NCBI RefSeq assembly: GCF_009664835.1
Contig: NZ_CP045929.1
Coordinates: forward strand, 2,914,001-2,978,000
Source: Allosaccharopolyspora coralli
GTDB lineage: Bacteria; Actinomycetota; Actinomycetes; Mycobacteriales; Pseudonocardiaceae
Direction of reading: 5' to 3'
DNA length: 64,000 nt
The notes beneath the pieces are model-generated. The model searched no databases. It was given only the letters and a program-made list of their open reading frames with translations, and had not been told where the DNA came from. Shown one piece after another: positions 43,271 through 52,436 of the stretch. Made by a program: the position numbers and the translations under genes. Every line of letters begins with the position of its first letter. Position 1 is the first letter of the stretch.

Positions 43271-44359
43271 TTGCTGCACAAGGTCCGAGGTGTCGTCTCA
43301 CTCAAAGAGGGCGCACCCGTGGAACTGACGGACATCCTGGTGCCGGATCCCGGCCCGGGAGAGGCGCTCGTCGCCGTGCAGGCCTGCGGGGTCTGCCACA
43401 CCGACCTCGCTTACCGCGACGGCGAGATCAACGATCAGTTTCCCTTCCTGCTCGGGCACGAAGCGGCGGGTGTCGTCGAGTCCGTCGGCGACGGAGTCAC
43501 CGACGTGGAACCCGGCGACTTCGTGGTGCTGAACTGGCGCGCCGTGTGCGGGCGCTGCCGCGCATGCAAGCGTGGTGAGCAGCAGTACTGCTTCGACACC
43601 CACAACGCTCGGCAACCGATGACCCTGGAAGACGGAACCCCGCTCTCCCCCGCGCTCGGTATCGGGGCGTTCGCGGACAAGACCCTCGTCGCGGCTGGGC
43701 AATGCACCAAGGTCGACCCGGACGTCGAGCCCGACGTCGCCGGACTTCTCGGCTGCGGCGCTATGGCCGGAATCGGCGCCGCGATCAACACCGCACCGGT
43801 TCGACGCGGCGACACCGTCGCGGTCATCGGCTGCGGCGGCGTGGGCAGCGCCGCCATCGCCGGGGCCGAGATCGCGGGCGCACGCCGGATCATCGCCGTC
43901 GACGTCGACCCGAGGAAACTCAACTGGGCGGGCAGGTTCGGTGCCACCGACCTGGTCAACGCGCGGCACGGCGACCCCGTGGAGGCGATCCGCGCGTTCA
44001 CCGACGGGTTCGGTGCCGACGTCGTCGTCGACGCCGTCGGGCGACCCGAAACCTACCGGCAGGCCTTCTACGCCCGCGACCTCGCGGGCACGGTGGTCCT
44101 GGTCGGGGTCCCGAGTCCGGAAGCCACTCTGGAACTGCCGCTGCTCGACGTCTTCGGACGGGGCGGCGCGCTCAAGTCCTCGTGGTACGGCGACTGCCTG
44201 CCCAGCCGCGACTTCCCGATGCTGGTCGACCTGCACCAGCAGGGTCGCATCGACCTGGAGGAGTTCGTCACCGAGAGGATCGCCGTCGACCAGGTGGAGA
44301 CCGCGTTCACGAAGATGAACGCCGGCGAGGTGCTGCGATCGGTGGTGATGTTCCGATGA
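43271..44359 (+). CDS. mscR: S-(hydroxymethyl)mycothiol dehydrogenase (formaldehyde dehydrogenase)
   Basis: 362-residue zinc alcohol dehydrogenase. [32 protein letters not shown] is the typical MscR start; catalytic zinc ligands in [10 protein letters not shown] and GHEAAGVVE; structural zinc cysteines in [18 protein letters not shown] motif [22 protein letters not shown]. It oxidises the mycothiol adduct of formaldehyde to S-formylmycothiol. The start is TTG 43271 with GGAGAGGAGAG upstream; the frame is open much further back without similarity. Followed by the metallo-hydrolase with an ATGA overlap. Confidence 0.9.
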   Translation: MLHKVRGVVSLKEGAPVELTDILVPDPGPGEALVAVQACGVCHTDLAYRDGEINDQFPFLLGHEAAGVVESVGDGVTDVEPGDFVVLNWRAVCGRCRACKRGEQQYCFDTHNARQPMTLEDGTPLSPALGIGAFADKTLVAAGQCTKVDPDVEPDVAGLLGCGAMAGIGAAINTAPVRRGDTVAVIGCGGVGSAAIAGAEIAGARRIIAVDVDPRKLNWAGRFGATDLVNARHGDPVEAIRAFTDGFGADVVVDAVGRPETYRQAFYARDLAGTVVLVGVPSPEATLELPLLDVFGRGGALKSSWYGDCLPSRDFPMLVDLHQQGRIDLEEFVTERIAVDQVETAFTKMNAGEVLRSVVMFR

Positions 44360-44986
44360 CCGCACGGGTGGAGCTCACGCGCACCTCCGGCGTGTTCCAA
44401 CTCGACGGGGGGGACCTTCGAGGTCGACAACAACGTCTGGATCGTCGGTGACGACCACGAGGTGCTCGTCGTCGATCCGTCCCACGAACCGGACCGAATC
44501 CTCGCCACGATCGGCGGGCGCCGCGTGACCGCGGTCGTGTGCACCCACGGGCACAACGACCACATCAACGGTGCCGTCCCGGTCGCCGACGCGGTGGGAG
44601 CACCCATCCTGCTGCACGCCGAGGACGAGGTCCTGTGGAAACAGGTCCACCCCGACCGCACCCCGGACGGAACGCTCGTGGACGGCGATCGCTTGTCCGT
44701 CGCCGACGTCGATTTCGAGGTGCTCCACACCCCCGGACACACCTGGGGCGGGATCTGTCTGCATGCGGCCGAACGCGGCTGGTTGTTCTCCGGCGACACG
44801 TTGTTCCGTGGCGGCCCCGGGGCCACCGGGCGGTCGTACTCGGACTTCCCCACGATCGTGCACGCGATCTCAAAACGACTCCTCGGCCTCGACCCCGCCA
44901 CGATCGTCCACACCGGACACGGCGAGACCACGACCATCGGCGAGGAAGCACCGCACCGCGAGGAGTGGCTGATCCGAGGCCACTGA
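44356..44986 (+). pseudogene. MBL-fold metallo-hydrolase with a frameshift in a G7 tract
   Basis: The gene starts at ATG 44356, overlapping the mscR stop (ATGA), and reads [19 protein letters not shown], then loses frame at seven Gs (44408-44414). With six Gs it continues TFEVDNNVWIVGDDHEVLVV into the open frame to 44986, for a protein of about 209 residues. The metallo-beta-lactamase motifs are intact after the shift: VCTHGHNDH, HTPGHTWGG, FSGDTLF, and HTGHGETT. This hydrolase accompanies mscR in actinobacteria and probably frees formate from S-formylmycothiol. Either the gene is broken, the G count is a sequencing error, or a shorter product from an internal start (for example 44462) is made. 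Confidence 0.75.
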
Positions 44987-45087
44987 GCAGGGGTTCACGC
45001 CCGTTCCACGAACCGGCGGTCCGCATCGGGGCTGCCGGGACGACCCTACGCGCCTTTTGTCCCACCGCTGTGAAAGGACGAATGCTG

Positions 45088-47541
45088 ATGGCACGACACG
45101 CAGTGCCCCGAGTGGTCATCATCGGCGCAGGCATCGTCGGTTGCTCCGTGGCCGACGAGCTGACCGAACGCGGATGGACGGACGTGACCGTGGTCGAGCA
45201 GGGGCCGCTGTTCACGACCGGAGGCTCCAGCTCGCACGCCCCCGGCCTCGTGTTCCGGACCAACGCGTCACGGACGCTCACCGAGTTCGGCGACTACACC
45301 GTCCGCAAGTTCCGGGACCTGTCCCTGGACGGCAAGCCCTGCTTCCGGCCGGTCGGTGGTCTGGAGCTGGCCACCACGCAGGAACGCTGGGACGATCTCC
45401 GGCGCAAGAGCGGCCTGGCCGCCTCGTGGGGAATCCGATCGGAACTCCTCAGCGCCGACGACTGCACCGAGCTGTGGCCGACGGTCGACGGCGAGCAGAT
45501 CTTCGGCGGTCTCTACACACCGGACGACGGTCTCGCCACGGCGCTCCGCGCCGGTGAGGCGCAGGCCCGTCGCGCAAGCGGCCGAGGCGCGGTGTTCCTG
45601 GCACATCACACCGTGCTCGACATCGAGCGGCGCAACGGCCGGGTCAGCGCGGTCGTGACCGACCACGGAGCCGTACCCGCCGACATCGTCGTCTCCGCCG
45701 CCGGATTCTGGGGCCCGACGATCGGTCGCATGGTCGACGTCGACATCCCGCTGCTGCCCATGGCTCACCAGTACGCGAAGACGACCCAGCTCCCCGAGCT
45801 GGTGGGGCTCAACGACGAACACACCGAGGCACGCCGTCCCATCCTGCGCCACCAGGATGCCGACCTGTACTTCCGGGAACACGTCGATCGTCTCGGGATC
45901 GGCAGTTACGCCCACCGTCCGATGCCGGTCGACCTCGACGACCTGGCCGCCGACCCGTCCAGTGCCATGCCGTCGATGCTCACCTTCACCGACGCCGACT
46001 TCGATCCGTCGTGGCAGGAGTCCCTGCGGCTGCTCCCCGGGCTGGCGGACACCAAGCTCGACGAAGGGTTCAACGGCGTCATGTCGTTCACCTCCGACGG
46101 CATGCCCCTGATCGGCGAGTCCCGCGACGTACCCGGCTTCTGGATGGCCGAGGCTGTCTGGGTCACGCATTCGGCGGGTGTCGCCAAGGCCTTGGCCGAG
46201 TGGCTCGTCGACGGTCGCCCCTCGACCGACCTGCACGAATGCGACCTGCACCGGTTCGAACCGGTGCAACGCGACCCGCAGTACGTTCGTCAGCGCGCCA
46301 CGGACGCGTTCGTCGAGGTCTACGACGTAGTCCACCCGCTGCAACCCGCAGAGCACCCTCGGCCGCTGCGCACCAGCCCGTTCTACCCACGTCAACAGGA
46401 ATTGGGGGCGTTCTTCCTCGAAGCAGGGGGCTGGGAACGTCCACACTGGTACGAGTCGAACGCCGCGTCGGTCGATGAGCTCACCCTTCCCGAACGCGGC
46501 GATTGGGCCTCCCGGTACTGGTCCCCGATCGCCGCCGCGGAAGCCGAAGCCACTCGGAACCGGGTCGCCCTGTACGACATGACACCACTGAAGCGGCTGG
46601 AGATTCGCGGTCCCGGTGCGCTGGAGTTCCTGCAACGAATGACGACGGGGCAGATGAACAGGAAGCCGGGCGCCGTCGGCTACACCCTGCTCCTCGACGA
46701 AGCCGGGGGTATCCGCAGCGACGTGACGGTCGCACGACTCGGCGACGACGTATTCCAGGCGGGCGTCAACGGCGCACTGGATCTGGACTGGCTGCAGCAG
46801 CATCTGCCTGCCGACGGATCGGTGGCCATTCGGGACATCACCACGGGCACATGCTGCGTCGGAGTGTGGGGGCCGTCCGCACGTGCGCTGGTGCAGCCGC
46901 TGACCACCGAGGACTTCTCCCACGAAGGATTCGGGTTCTTCAAGGCTCGCCACGCGAACATCGCGGGAGTCCCGGTGACGGCGATGCGCGTGTCCTATGT
47001 GGGCGAGCTCGGATGGGAGATCTACGCGGACGCCGACGTCGGCCTGCGTCTGTGGGACAGCTTGTGGGAGGCGGGCGAGCATCTCGGTGTCACCGCCGCA
47101 GGGCGCAGTGCCTTCAACAGTCTCCGGTTGGAGAAGGGTTACCGTGCGTGGGGTACGGACATGACGGCCGAACACCACCCGTACGAAGCCGGCGTCGGTT
47201 TCGCCGTACGGATGACCAAGGGCGACTTCGTCGGACGGTCCGCGCTGGACAATCTGGCCGCCCAGCCCACCGGCCGCAAGCTCGTGCCACTCGTGTTCGA
47301 CCATCCCGAGCACGTCGTGATGGGCAAGGAACCCGTCTACCACGAAGGGGTTCCGGTCGGCTACGTCACCAGCGCCGCCTACGGGTACACCCTGCGGGCC
47401 TCGATCGCCTACGCGTGGATCGACAGCAACTGGACGGATCCGGGAACACAGGTCCATGTCGAGTACTTCGGACAGGCGTACCCGGCGTCCGTCGCGACCG
47501 AGCCCCTGTTCGATCCCGAGATGACACGGATCAGGCGCTGA
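45088..47541 (+). CDS. dmg: Dimethylglycine oxidase (FAD and folate domains)
   Basis: About 817 residues, closely resembling Arthrobacter dimethylglycine oxidase. N-terminal FAD domain: VVIIGAGIVGCSVADEL, then SSSHAPGLVFRTNASRTLTE, GIGSYAHRPMP and EAVWVTHSAGVAKA. C-terminal GcvT-like folate domain: YDMTPLKRLEIRGPGALEFLQ, SYVGELGWEIY, NSLRLEKGYRAWGTDM. It oxidises N,N-dimethylglycine to sarcosine and passes the methyl carbon to THF as methylene-THF or releases formaldehyde. ATG 45088 has better spacing from AAAGGA than ATG 45082. The next gene is the betaine oxygenase. Confidence 0.92.
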   Translation: MARHAVPRVVIIGAGIVGCSVADELTERGWTDVTVVEQGPLFTTGGSSSHAPGLVFRTNASRTLTEFGDYTVRKFRDLSLDGKPCFRPVGGLELATTQERWDDLRRKSGLAASWGIRSELLSADDCTELWPTVDGEQIFGGLYTPDDGLATALRAGEAQARRASGRGAVFLAHHTVLDIERRNGRVSAVVTDHGAVPADIVVSAAGFWGPTIGRMVDVDIPLLPMAHQYAKTTQLPELVGLNDEHTEARRPILRHQDADLYFREHVDRLGIGSYAHRPMPVDLDDLAADPSSAMPSMLTFTDADFDPSWQESLRLLPGLADTKLDEGFNGVMSFTSDGMPLIGESRDVPGFWMAEAVWVTHSAGVAKALAEWLVDGRPSTDLHECDLHRFEPVQRDPQYVRQRATDAFVEVYDVVHPLQPAEHPRPLRTSPFYPRQQELGAFFLEAGGWERPHWYESNAASVDELTLPERGDWASRYWSPIAAAEAEATRNRVALYDMTPLKRLEIRGPGALEFLQRMTTGQMNRKPGAVGYTLLLDEAGGIRSDVTVARLGDDVFQAGVNGALDLDWLQQHLPADGSVAIRDITTGTCCVGVWGPSARALVQPLTTEDFSHEGFGFFKARHANIAGVPVTAMRVSYVGELGWEIYADADVGLRLWDSLWEAGEHLGVTAAGRSAFNSLRLEKGYRAWGTDMTAEHHPYEAGVGFAVRMTKGDFVGRSALDNLAAQPTGRKLVPLVFDHPEHVVMGKEPVYHEGVPVGYVTSAAYGYTLRASIAYAWIDSNWTDPGTQVHVEYFGQAYPASVATEPLFDPEMTRIRR

Positions 47542-47655
47542 TGTCGTCCCGTGGAACGGTGGCGCATCGTTCGCGAAGCGGTACGCCGCCACCGATCCCC
47601 GCTGCCCGCAGTTCCACCTCAGTGTCGCGTGACCGATGTGAGTGAGGAAGGACCC

Positions 47656-48774
47656 TTGACGACCACCGAGAACGCTCAGAGCCTCCGGACCACGCTGCCC
47701 GGCCACCACTACACCGACCCCATCGTCTTCGCCCTCGAGCAGGACCGAATCTTCGAGCAACAGTGGTTCTGTGCCGTGCGCGGTGACGACCTCGCCGAAC
47801 CGGGCGCCTACCGCACCGTCCAAATAGGACGAGAAAGCGTTCTCGTCGCCCGGGAGCGCAAAGGAGGGCTCAACGCTTTCCTGAACGTGTGCAGGCACCG
47901 TGGTGCGCGCCTGTGCACCGAGGAACACGGGCAGGTGAGCAAGTCCTTCCAATGTCCCTACCATGCCTGGACCTACGGCCTCGACGGGAAACTCATCGCG
48001 GCGCCGAACCTCACCAGCATGCCGGATCTCGACCGGACCGAGTTCGGCCTCACGAGGCTGCACCTGCGGGAATGGTTGGGCTACGCCTGGGTGAGCCTGG
48101 CCGAGGAACCTCCGTCGTTCGAGGAAACGGTCCGCTCGGACGTCGCCGCACGTCTCGGTTCTGCCGAAGAGATCGACGCCTACGACATCGGTTCGCTGCG
48201 CCTCGGCAAGCGCATCGAGTACGACGTCAGGGCGAACTGGAAGCAGATCATCGAGAACTTCATGGAGTGCTACCACTGCGCCACGATCCATCCGGAACTG
48301 ACCGAGGTGCTGCCCGAATTCGCCGACGGGTTCGCCGCGCAGTACTACGTCGGTCACGGCGCCGAGTTCGGCTCGGACGTCGAGGGGTTCACGGTCGACG
48401 GCGGCCAGGGCCTCGATCGGCTTCCGGGCGTCGGCGAGCATCAGGACCGGCGCTACTACGCGATCACCGTGCGACCACAGGTGTTCATCAACCTGGTTCC
48501 CGATCACGTGATCGTGCACCGGATGTTCCCGCTGACACCGGAACGCACCTGGATCGAGTGCGACTGGCTGTACTCACCCGACGTGATCGAGTCGGGCACG
48601 GACCTCTCGCAGTCGGTGGAGCTCTTCGACCGGGTCAACCGACAGGACTTCGACGCGTGCGAGCGCTGTCAGCTCGCCATGAACTCGCGTTCCTACGCCC
48701 GTGGCGGTGTCCTCGTGCCGAGTGAACACCACATCGGCGAGTTCCACGACTGGGTCCGGGAAAAGACAGCGTGA
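47656..48774 (+). CDS. Rieske oxygenase alpha subunit, glycine betaine demethylase type
   Basis: 372 residues. Rieske ligands C79-R-H81 and C100-P-Y-H103; mononuclear iron motif ENFMECYHCATIHPEL with H207 and H212, characteristic of the GbcA/choline monooxygenase/stachydrine demethylase group. Removal of one methyl from glycine betaine, giving dimethylglycine and formaldehyde, fits the preceding dimethylglycine oxidase. The start is TTG 47656, seven bases after GAGGA; GTG 47638 lacks a ribosome-binding site. The stop codon (48772-48774) lies inside hairpin copy 3. Stachydrine is an alternative substrate. Confidence 0.88.
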   Translation: MTTTENAQSLRTTLPGHHYTDPIVFALEQDRIFEQQWFCAVRGDDLAEPGAYRTVQIGRESVLVARERKGGLNAFLNVCRHRGARLCTEEHGQVSKSFQCPYHAWTYGLDGKLIAAPNLTSMPDLDRTEFGLTRLHLREWLGYAWVSLAEEPPSFEETVRSDVAARLGSAEEIDAYDIGSLRLGKRIEYDVRANWKQIIENFMECYHCATIHPELTEVLPEFADGFAAQYYVGHGAEFGSDVEGFTVDGGQGLDRLPGVGEHQDRRYYAITVRPQVFINLVPDHVIVHRMFPLTPERTWIECDWLYSPDVIESGTDLSQSVELFDRVNRQDFDACERCQLAMNSRSYARGGVLVPSEHHIGEFHDWVREKTA

Positions 48775-48813
48775 GCCTTTTTAGTGGCTATAGCAACCAA
48801 AAAGGCTCACGCT
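48768..48813. terminator. GCTATAGC hairpin terminator, copy 3
   Basis: 46-bp near-palindrome, arms AGCGTGAGCCTTTTTAGTGGC / GCAACCAAAAAGGCTCACGCT around TATA, two mismatched pairs. The TGA of the Rieske oxygenase gene is at 48772-48774, within the left arm. The convergent gntR gene ends 28 bp further on. Confidence 0.82.
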
Positions 48814-48841
48814 GCCGTGGCCGTGCGCGGGGCGAGACACG

Positions 48842-49516
48842 TCACAGCACGGCCTTGACCGCCGATTCGAAGTCGCTGACGTGCCGCGCGGCGAGGTGCT
48901 GAGCCTTGTCGCGGTCACCGGCGATGATCGCCTCGACAAGGGGAGCATGGTCCTCCATCAGCCGCGCCGCCTGCGGCAGCCGGGGCGCGAACAGGTACCA
49001 GATCCGCGCCATGAGGTTGTGCAGCTCGGTCAGGCTGCCTTCGAGGTACGCGTTGTGCGCGCACTGATAGATCGTGCGGTGCATGCCGCTGTCGAGCTCC
49101 ATGAGCTTGGCCGGGTCGTCGGACTCGGCCTGCTGCATCTCGACGAGAAGGCTCCGGAGGGTGTCGCGTTCCTCCTGGGTCGCTCGCTGTGCGGCCCACC
49201 CCGCCGCCTGCGACTCCAGGTGCAGCCGAATCTCGGCGATCTGGCTGAGATCGGTGATGTGCACGTCGGCGGCGAACGTGCCACGGCGCGGGTGGATGGC
49301 GACCAGGCGTTCGACCTCGAGCCGGCGCAGCGCCTGCCGCACCGGTGTGCGCCCGAGCCCGAGGCTGGAGGTGATCTCCTCCTCGTGGATCGGCGCGCCG
49401 GGCGGGATCTCCAGCATGACCAGCTTGTCCCGGAGCGCGACGTAGGCCTGGTCACGCAACGGAGCCGCCTGCGGCTGACGAGTACTCGATTCGGCTCTAC
49501 CGGACTCGGACGTCAT
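48842..49516 (-). CDS. GntR-family (FCD/FadR subfamily) regulator
   Basis: 224 residues: winged helix (PLRDQAYVALRDKLVMLEIPPGAPIHEEEITSSLGLGRTPVRQALRRLEVERLVAIHPRRGTFAADV) and an FCD ligand domain (about 95-215; LMELDSGMHRTIYQCAHN and AARHVSDFE provide Asp and His metal or ligand contacts). ATG 49516. Divergent from glyA with a perfect palindrome between. It probably senses a betaine-pathway intermediate such as sarcosine or glycine and represses the glyA-sox operon. Confidence 0.88.
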   Translation of the reverse strand: MTSESGRAESSTRQPQAAPLRDQAYVALRDKLVMLEIPPGAPIHEEEITSSLGLGRTPVRQALRRLEVERLVAIHPRRGTFAADVHITDLSQIAEIRLHLESQAAGWAAQRATQEERDTLRSLLVEMQQAESDDPAKLMELDSGMHRTIYQCAHNAYLEGSLTELHNLMARIWYLFAPRLPQAARLMEDHAPLVEAIIAGDRDKAQHLAARHVSDFESAVKAVL

Positions 49517-49533
49517 GCTGCTAACCTAGCATC

Positions 49534-49553
49534 ACAACTGAAATTTCAGTTGT
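49534..49553. promoter_or_regulatory. Perfect 20-bp palindromic operator for the GntR regulator
   Basis: ACAACTGAAATTTCAGTTGT is fully self-complementary. It lies 17 bp upstream of the gntR start and 58 bp upstream of glyA, so one site could control both directions. Confidence 0.75.
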
Positions 49554-49611
49554 CCGTTACTGGTATACCTAACGCCTTCCCCGTGTCGTCCGCAGCAGGA
49601 AGGGATCGCCC

Positions 49612-50898
49612 GTGACACGCACTGACCAGGAGTTCTTCAATAGTCGGCTTGCGGATGCGGATCCGGAGGTGGCGGCCGCGGTCGATGCCGAGTTGCGGCG
49701 CCAGCAGACCACGTTGGAGATGATCGCCTCGGAGAACTTCGCGCCGCAGTCGGTGCTGGAGGCCCAGGGCTCGGCGTTGACGAACAAGTACGCCGAGGGC
49801 TACCCCGGGCGGCGCTACTACGGCGGGTGCGAACACGTCGACGTCGTCGAGCAGCTGGCCCTGGACCGGGTCAAGGACCTCTTCGGCGCCGCCTACGCCA
49901 ACGTGCAGCCACACTCCGGCGCCCAAGCCAACGCCGCGGCCATGTTCGCCCTGCTCAAACCCGGTGACACGATCATGGGCCTGGACCTGGCCCACGGCGG
50001 ACACCTCACCCACGGCATGCGGATCAACTTCTCCGGCAAGCTCTACAACGTCGTCCCGTACCACGTCTCCGAGACCGACCACCGCGTCGACATGGACGAG
50101 GTCGCCCGCCTGGCCCGCGAGAACAAGCCGCAGATGATCGTGGCCGGCTGGTCGGCCTACCCCCGGCACCTGGACTTCGCCGCGTTCCGCGCCATCGCCG
50201 ACGAGGTCGGTGCCTACCTGATGGTCGACATGGCCCACTTCGCCGGACTCGTCGCGGCCGGGCTGCACCCCAACCCCGTCCCGCACGCCCACGTGGTCAC
50301 CACCACCACCCACAAAACCCTCGGCGGCCCCCGCGGCGGCGTGATCCTCTCCGCCGACCCGGAGTTGACCAAGAAGTTCAACTCCGCGGTCTTCCCCGGC
50401 CAACAGGGCGGCCCGCTCGAACACGTCATCGCAGGCAAGGCCGTCGGGTTCAAGATGGCCGCCAGCGACGAGTTCCGCGACCGCCAGACCCGCACCGTCG
50501 AAGGCGCCGGCCTCATCGCCCGCCGGTTGCAGGCCGACGACGCCACCCAGGCCGGTGTGCAACTGGTCTCCGGCGGCACCGACGTGCACCTCGTGCTCGT
50601 CGACCTGCGCCACTCCCAACTCGACGGGCAACAAGCCGAAGACCGGCTCCACGAGATCGGCATCACCGTCAACCGCAACGCCGTGCCCAACGACCCCCGG
50701 CCCCCGATGGTCACCTCCGGGCTCCGCATCGGCACCTCGGCGCTGGCCACCCGCGGATTCGGCAAGACCGAGTTCACCGAAGTCGCCGACATCATCGCCG
50801 AAGCACTCCAACCCACCTTCGACGACACCCGCAGCAAATCGCTGCGCGCGCGCGTCGAAAAGCTCGCCGCCGACAAGCCGCTCTACCCCAACCTCTGA
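49612..50898 (+). CDS. glyA: Serine hydroxymethyltransferase
   Basis: 428-residue PLP enzyme. It joins glycine with methylene-THF to give serine. Standard blocks: [56 protein letters not shown], and the PLP lysine in [17 protein letters not shown] 49612 follows GCAGGAAGGG. Its place at the head of the sarcosine oxidase operon points to a catabolic SHMT: glycine from sarcosine and its methyl carbon are combined into serine, which sdaA then deaminates. A second, housekeeping glyA is expected elsewhere. Confidence 0.95.
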   Translation: MTRTDQEFFNSRLADADPEVAAAVDAELRRQQTTLEMIASENFAPQSVLEAQGSALTNKYAEGYPGRRYYGGCEHVDVVEQLALDRVKDLFGAAYANVQPHSGAQANAAAMFALLKPGDTIMGLDLAHGGHLTHGMRINFSGKLYNVVPYHVSETDHRVDMDEVARLARENKPQMIVAGWSAYPRHLDFAAFRAIADEVGAYLMVDMAHFAGLVAAGLHPNPVPHAHVVTTTTHKTLGGPRGGVILSADPELTKKFNSAVFPGQQGGPLEHVIAGKAVGFKMAASDEFRDRQTRTVEGAGLIARRLQADDATQAGVQLVSGGTDVHLVLVDLRHSQLDGQQAEDRLHEIGITVNRNAVPNDPRPPMVTSGLRIGTSALATRGFGKTEFTEVADIIAEALQPTFDDTRSKSLRARVEKLAADKPLYPNL

Positions 50899-50911
50899 GG
50901 GAGGCCACCCG

Positions 50912-52138
50912 ATGACCGAGCATCCCCCGGAACTGCCGCAGCACCCGGATTTCCTGTGGCACTCCCCGGAACCGAAGCGCACCTACGACGTCGTGATCGT
51001 CGGTGGTGGCGGGCACGGGCTCGCTACTGCCTACTACCTCGCGACCAACCACGGCATCACCGACATCGCCGTGCTCGAGAAGGGCTGGCTGGCGGGCGGG
51101 AACATGGCCCGCAACACGACGATCATCCGCTCCAACTACCTCTGGGACGACAGCGCGGGACTCTACGAGCACGCGCTGAAACTCTGGGAAGGGCTCGAGG
51201 ACGAGCTGGATTACCCGCTGCTGTTCAGTCAGCGCGGTGTACTCAACCTCGCGCACTCCCTGCAGGACGTCCGGGACTCCGTGCGCCGGGTCGAAGCGAA
51301 CAAACTCAACGGCATCGACGCCGAGTGGCTGAATCCGGACGAGGTCAGCGAGGTCTGCCCGATCCTCAACACCTCACCCGAACTGCGCTATCCGGTGCAC
51401 GGCGCGACTTACCAGCCACGCGCCGGTATCGCCAAGCACGACCACGTCGCGTGGGGTCTCGCCCGCGCGCTGGACAGGATGGGTGTGCACCTCATTCAGG
51501 ACTGCGAGGTCACGAGTGTCGAGGTGGCGGGCAGCAAGGTCTGCGGTGTCCAGACGACACGGGGACCGATCGCCGCGGGCAAGGTCGCGCTCGCGGCGGC
51601 GGGGAGCACCTCCACGGTGACCGACACTCTCGGACTCGACCTCCCGCTGCAGAGCCACCCGCTGCAGGCGCTGGTCTCCGAACTCTTCGAACCGGTACAC
51701 CCGACGGTCGTGATGTCCAACGCGGTGCACGTCTACGTTTCCCAGGCCCACAAAGGCGAACTCGTACTCGGGGCGGGGATCGACTCGTACAACTCCTACG
51801 CCCAGCGCGGCTCGTTCCACACCATCGAACGACAGATGCAGGCGGCGGTGGAGTTGTTCCCGATCTTCTCCCGCGCGCACGTGCTCCGCACCTGGGCGGG
51901 CACGGTGGACGTCACCCCCGACGCCTCCGCGATCATGGGACTGACGCCCTTCGACGGCCTCTACATCAACTGCGGCTGGGGCACCGGTGGTTTCAAAGCC
52001 ACCCCCGGCGTCGGCTGGTGCTACGCGCACACGATCGCCCACGACGAACCGCACCCGCTCAACGCCCCGTTCTCCCTCGACCGCTTCACCACCGGAGCGC
52101 TCGTCGACGAACACGGCGCCGCGGGCGTCGCCCACTGA
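50912..52138 (+). CDS. soxB: Heterotetrameric sarcosine oxidase, beta subunit
   Basis: 408 residues. FAD motif [22 protein letters not shown] (about 27-48), [22 protein letters not shown] (flavin attachment region), and the C-terminal [22 protein letters not shown]. It oxidises sarcosine to glycine and formaldehyde or methylene-THF together with the alpha subunit. ATG 50912 after GGGAGG, 13 bp downstream of glyA. Confidence 0.94.
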   Translation: MTEHPPELPQHPDFLWHSPEPKRTYDVVIVGGGGHGLATAYYLATNHGITDIAVLEKGWLAGGNMARNTTIIRSNYLWDDSAGLYEHALKLWEGLEDELDYPLLFSQRGVLNLAHSLQDVRDSVRRVEANKLNGIDAEWLNPDEVSEVCPILNTSPELRYPVHGATYQPRAGIAKHDHVAWGLARALDRMGVHLIQDCEVTSVEVAGSKVCGVQTTRGPIAAGKVALAAAGSTSTVTDTLGLDLPLQSHPLQALVSELFEPVHPTVVMSNAVHVYVSQAHKGELVLGAGIDSYNSYAQRGSFHTIERQMQAAVELFPIFSRAHVLRTWAGTVDVTPDASAIMGLTPFDGLYINCGWGTGGFKATPGVGWCYAHTIAHDEPHPLNAPFSLDRFTTGALVDEHGAAGVAH

Positions 52139-52160
52139 CCACACCGAGGACGTGACGCTG

Positions 52161-52436
52161 ATGATGTTGATTCCGTGCCCGTGGTGCGGGCCCCGTGACG
52201 AGACCGAGTTCCACTACGGCGGCCAGGCGAACGTCGCCTACCCCGCCGATCCGCAGGAGCTCTCCGACGAACAGTGGGCCCGATTCCTGTTCCACCGGGC
52301 CAACCCGAAGGGTGAGTTCACCGAACGCTGGTGCCACACGGCCGGATGCCGGCGATGGTTCGCCGTCCGGCGCGACACGGCGACCAACACGGTCCTGCAC
52401 CACACCTCACAGGATCCGAAGGCGGTGGCCCCATGA
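52161..52436 (+). CDS. soxD: Sarcosine oxidase, delta subunit
   Basis: 91 residues. CPWCGPRDETEFHYGGQA at the start and ERWCHTAGCRRWFAVRRDT near the end give a four-cysteine zinc site (CxxC...CxxxxC), as in known SoxD. LIPCPWCG and YPADPQELSDEQWARFLFHRANPKG are standard. ATG 52161 (or 52164). Its stop overlaps the soxA start (ATGA). Confidence 0.93.
   Translation: MMLIPCPWCGPRDETEFHYGGQANVAYPADPQELSDEQWARFLFHRANPKGEFTERWCHTAGCRRWFAVRRDTATNTVLHHTSQDPKAVAP

Noticed and set aside
45268-48519. Open frame of 1083 codons on the minus strand
   Set aside because: Fully antisense to the dimethylglycine oxidase and Rieske oxygenase genes, which have unmistakable motifs; no family similarity.
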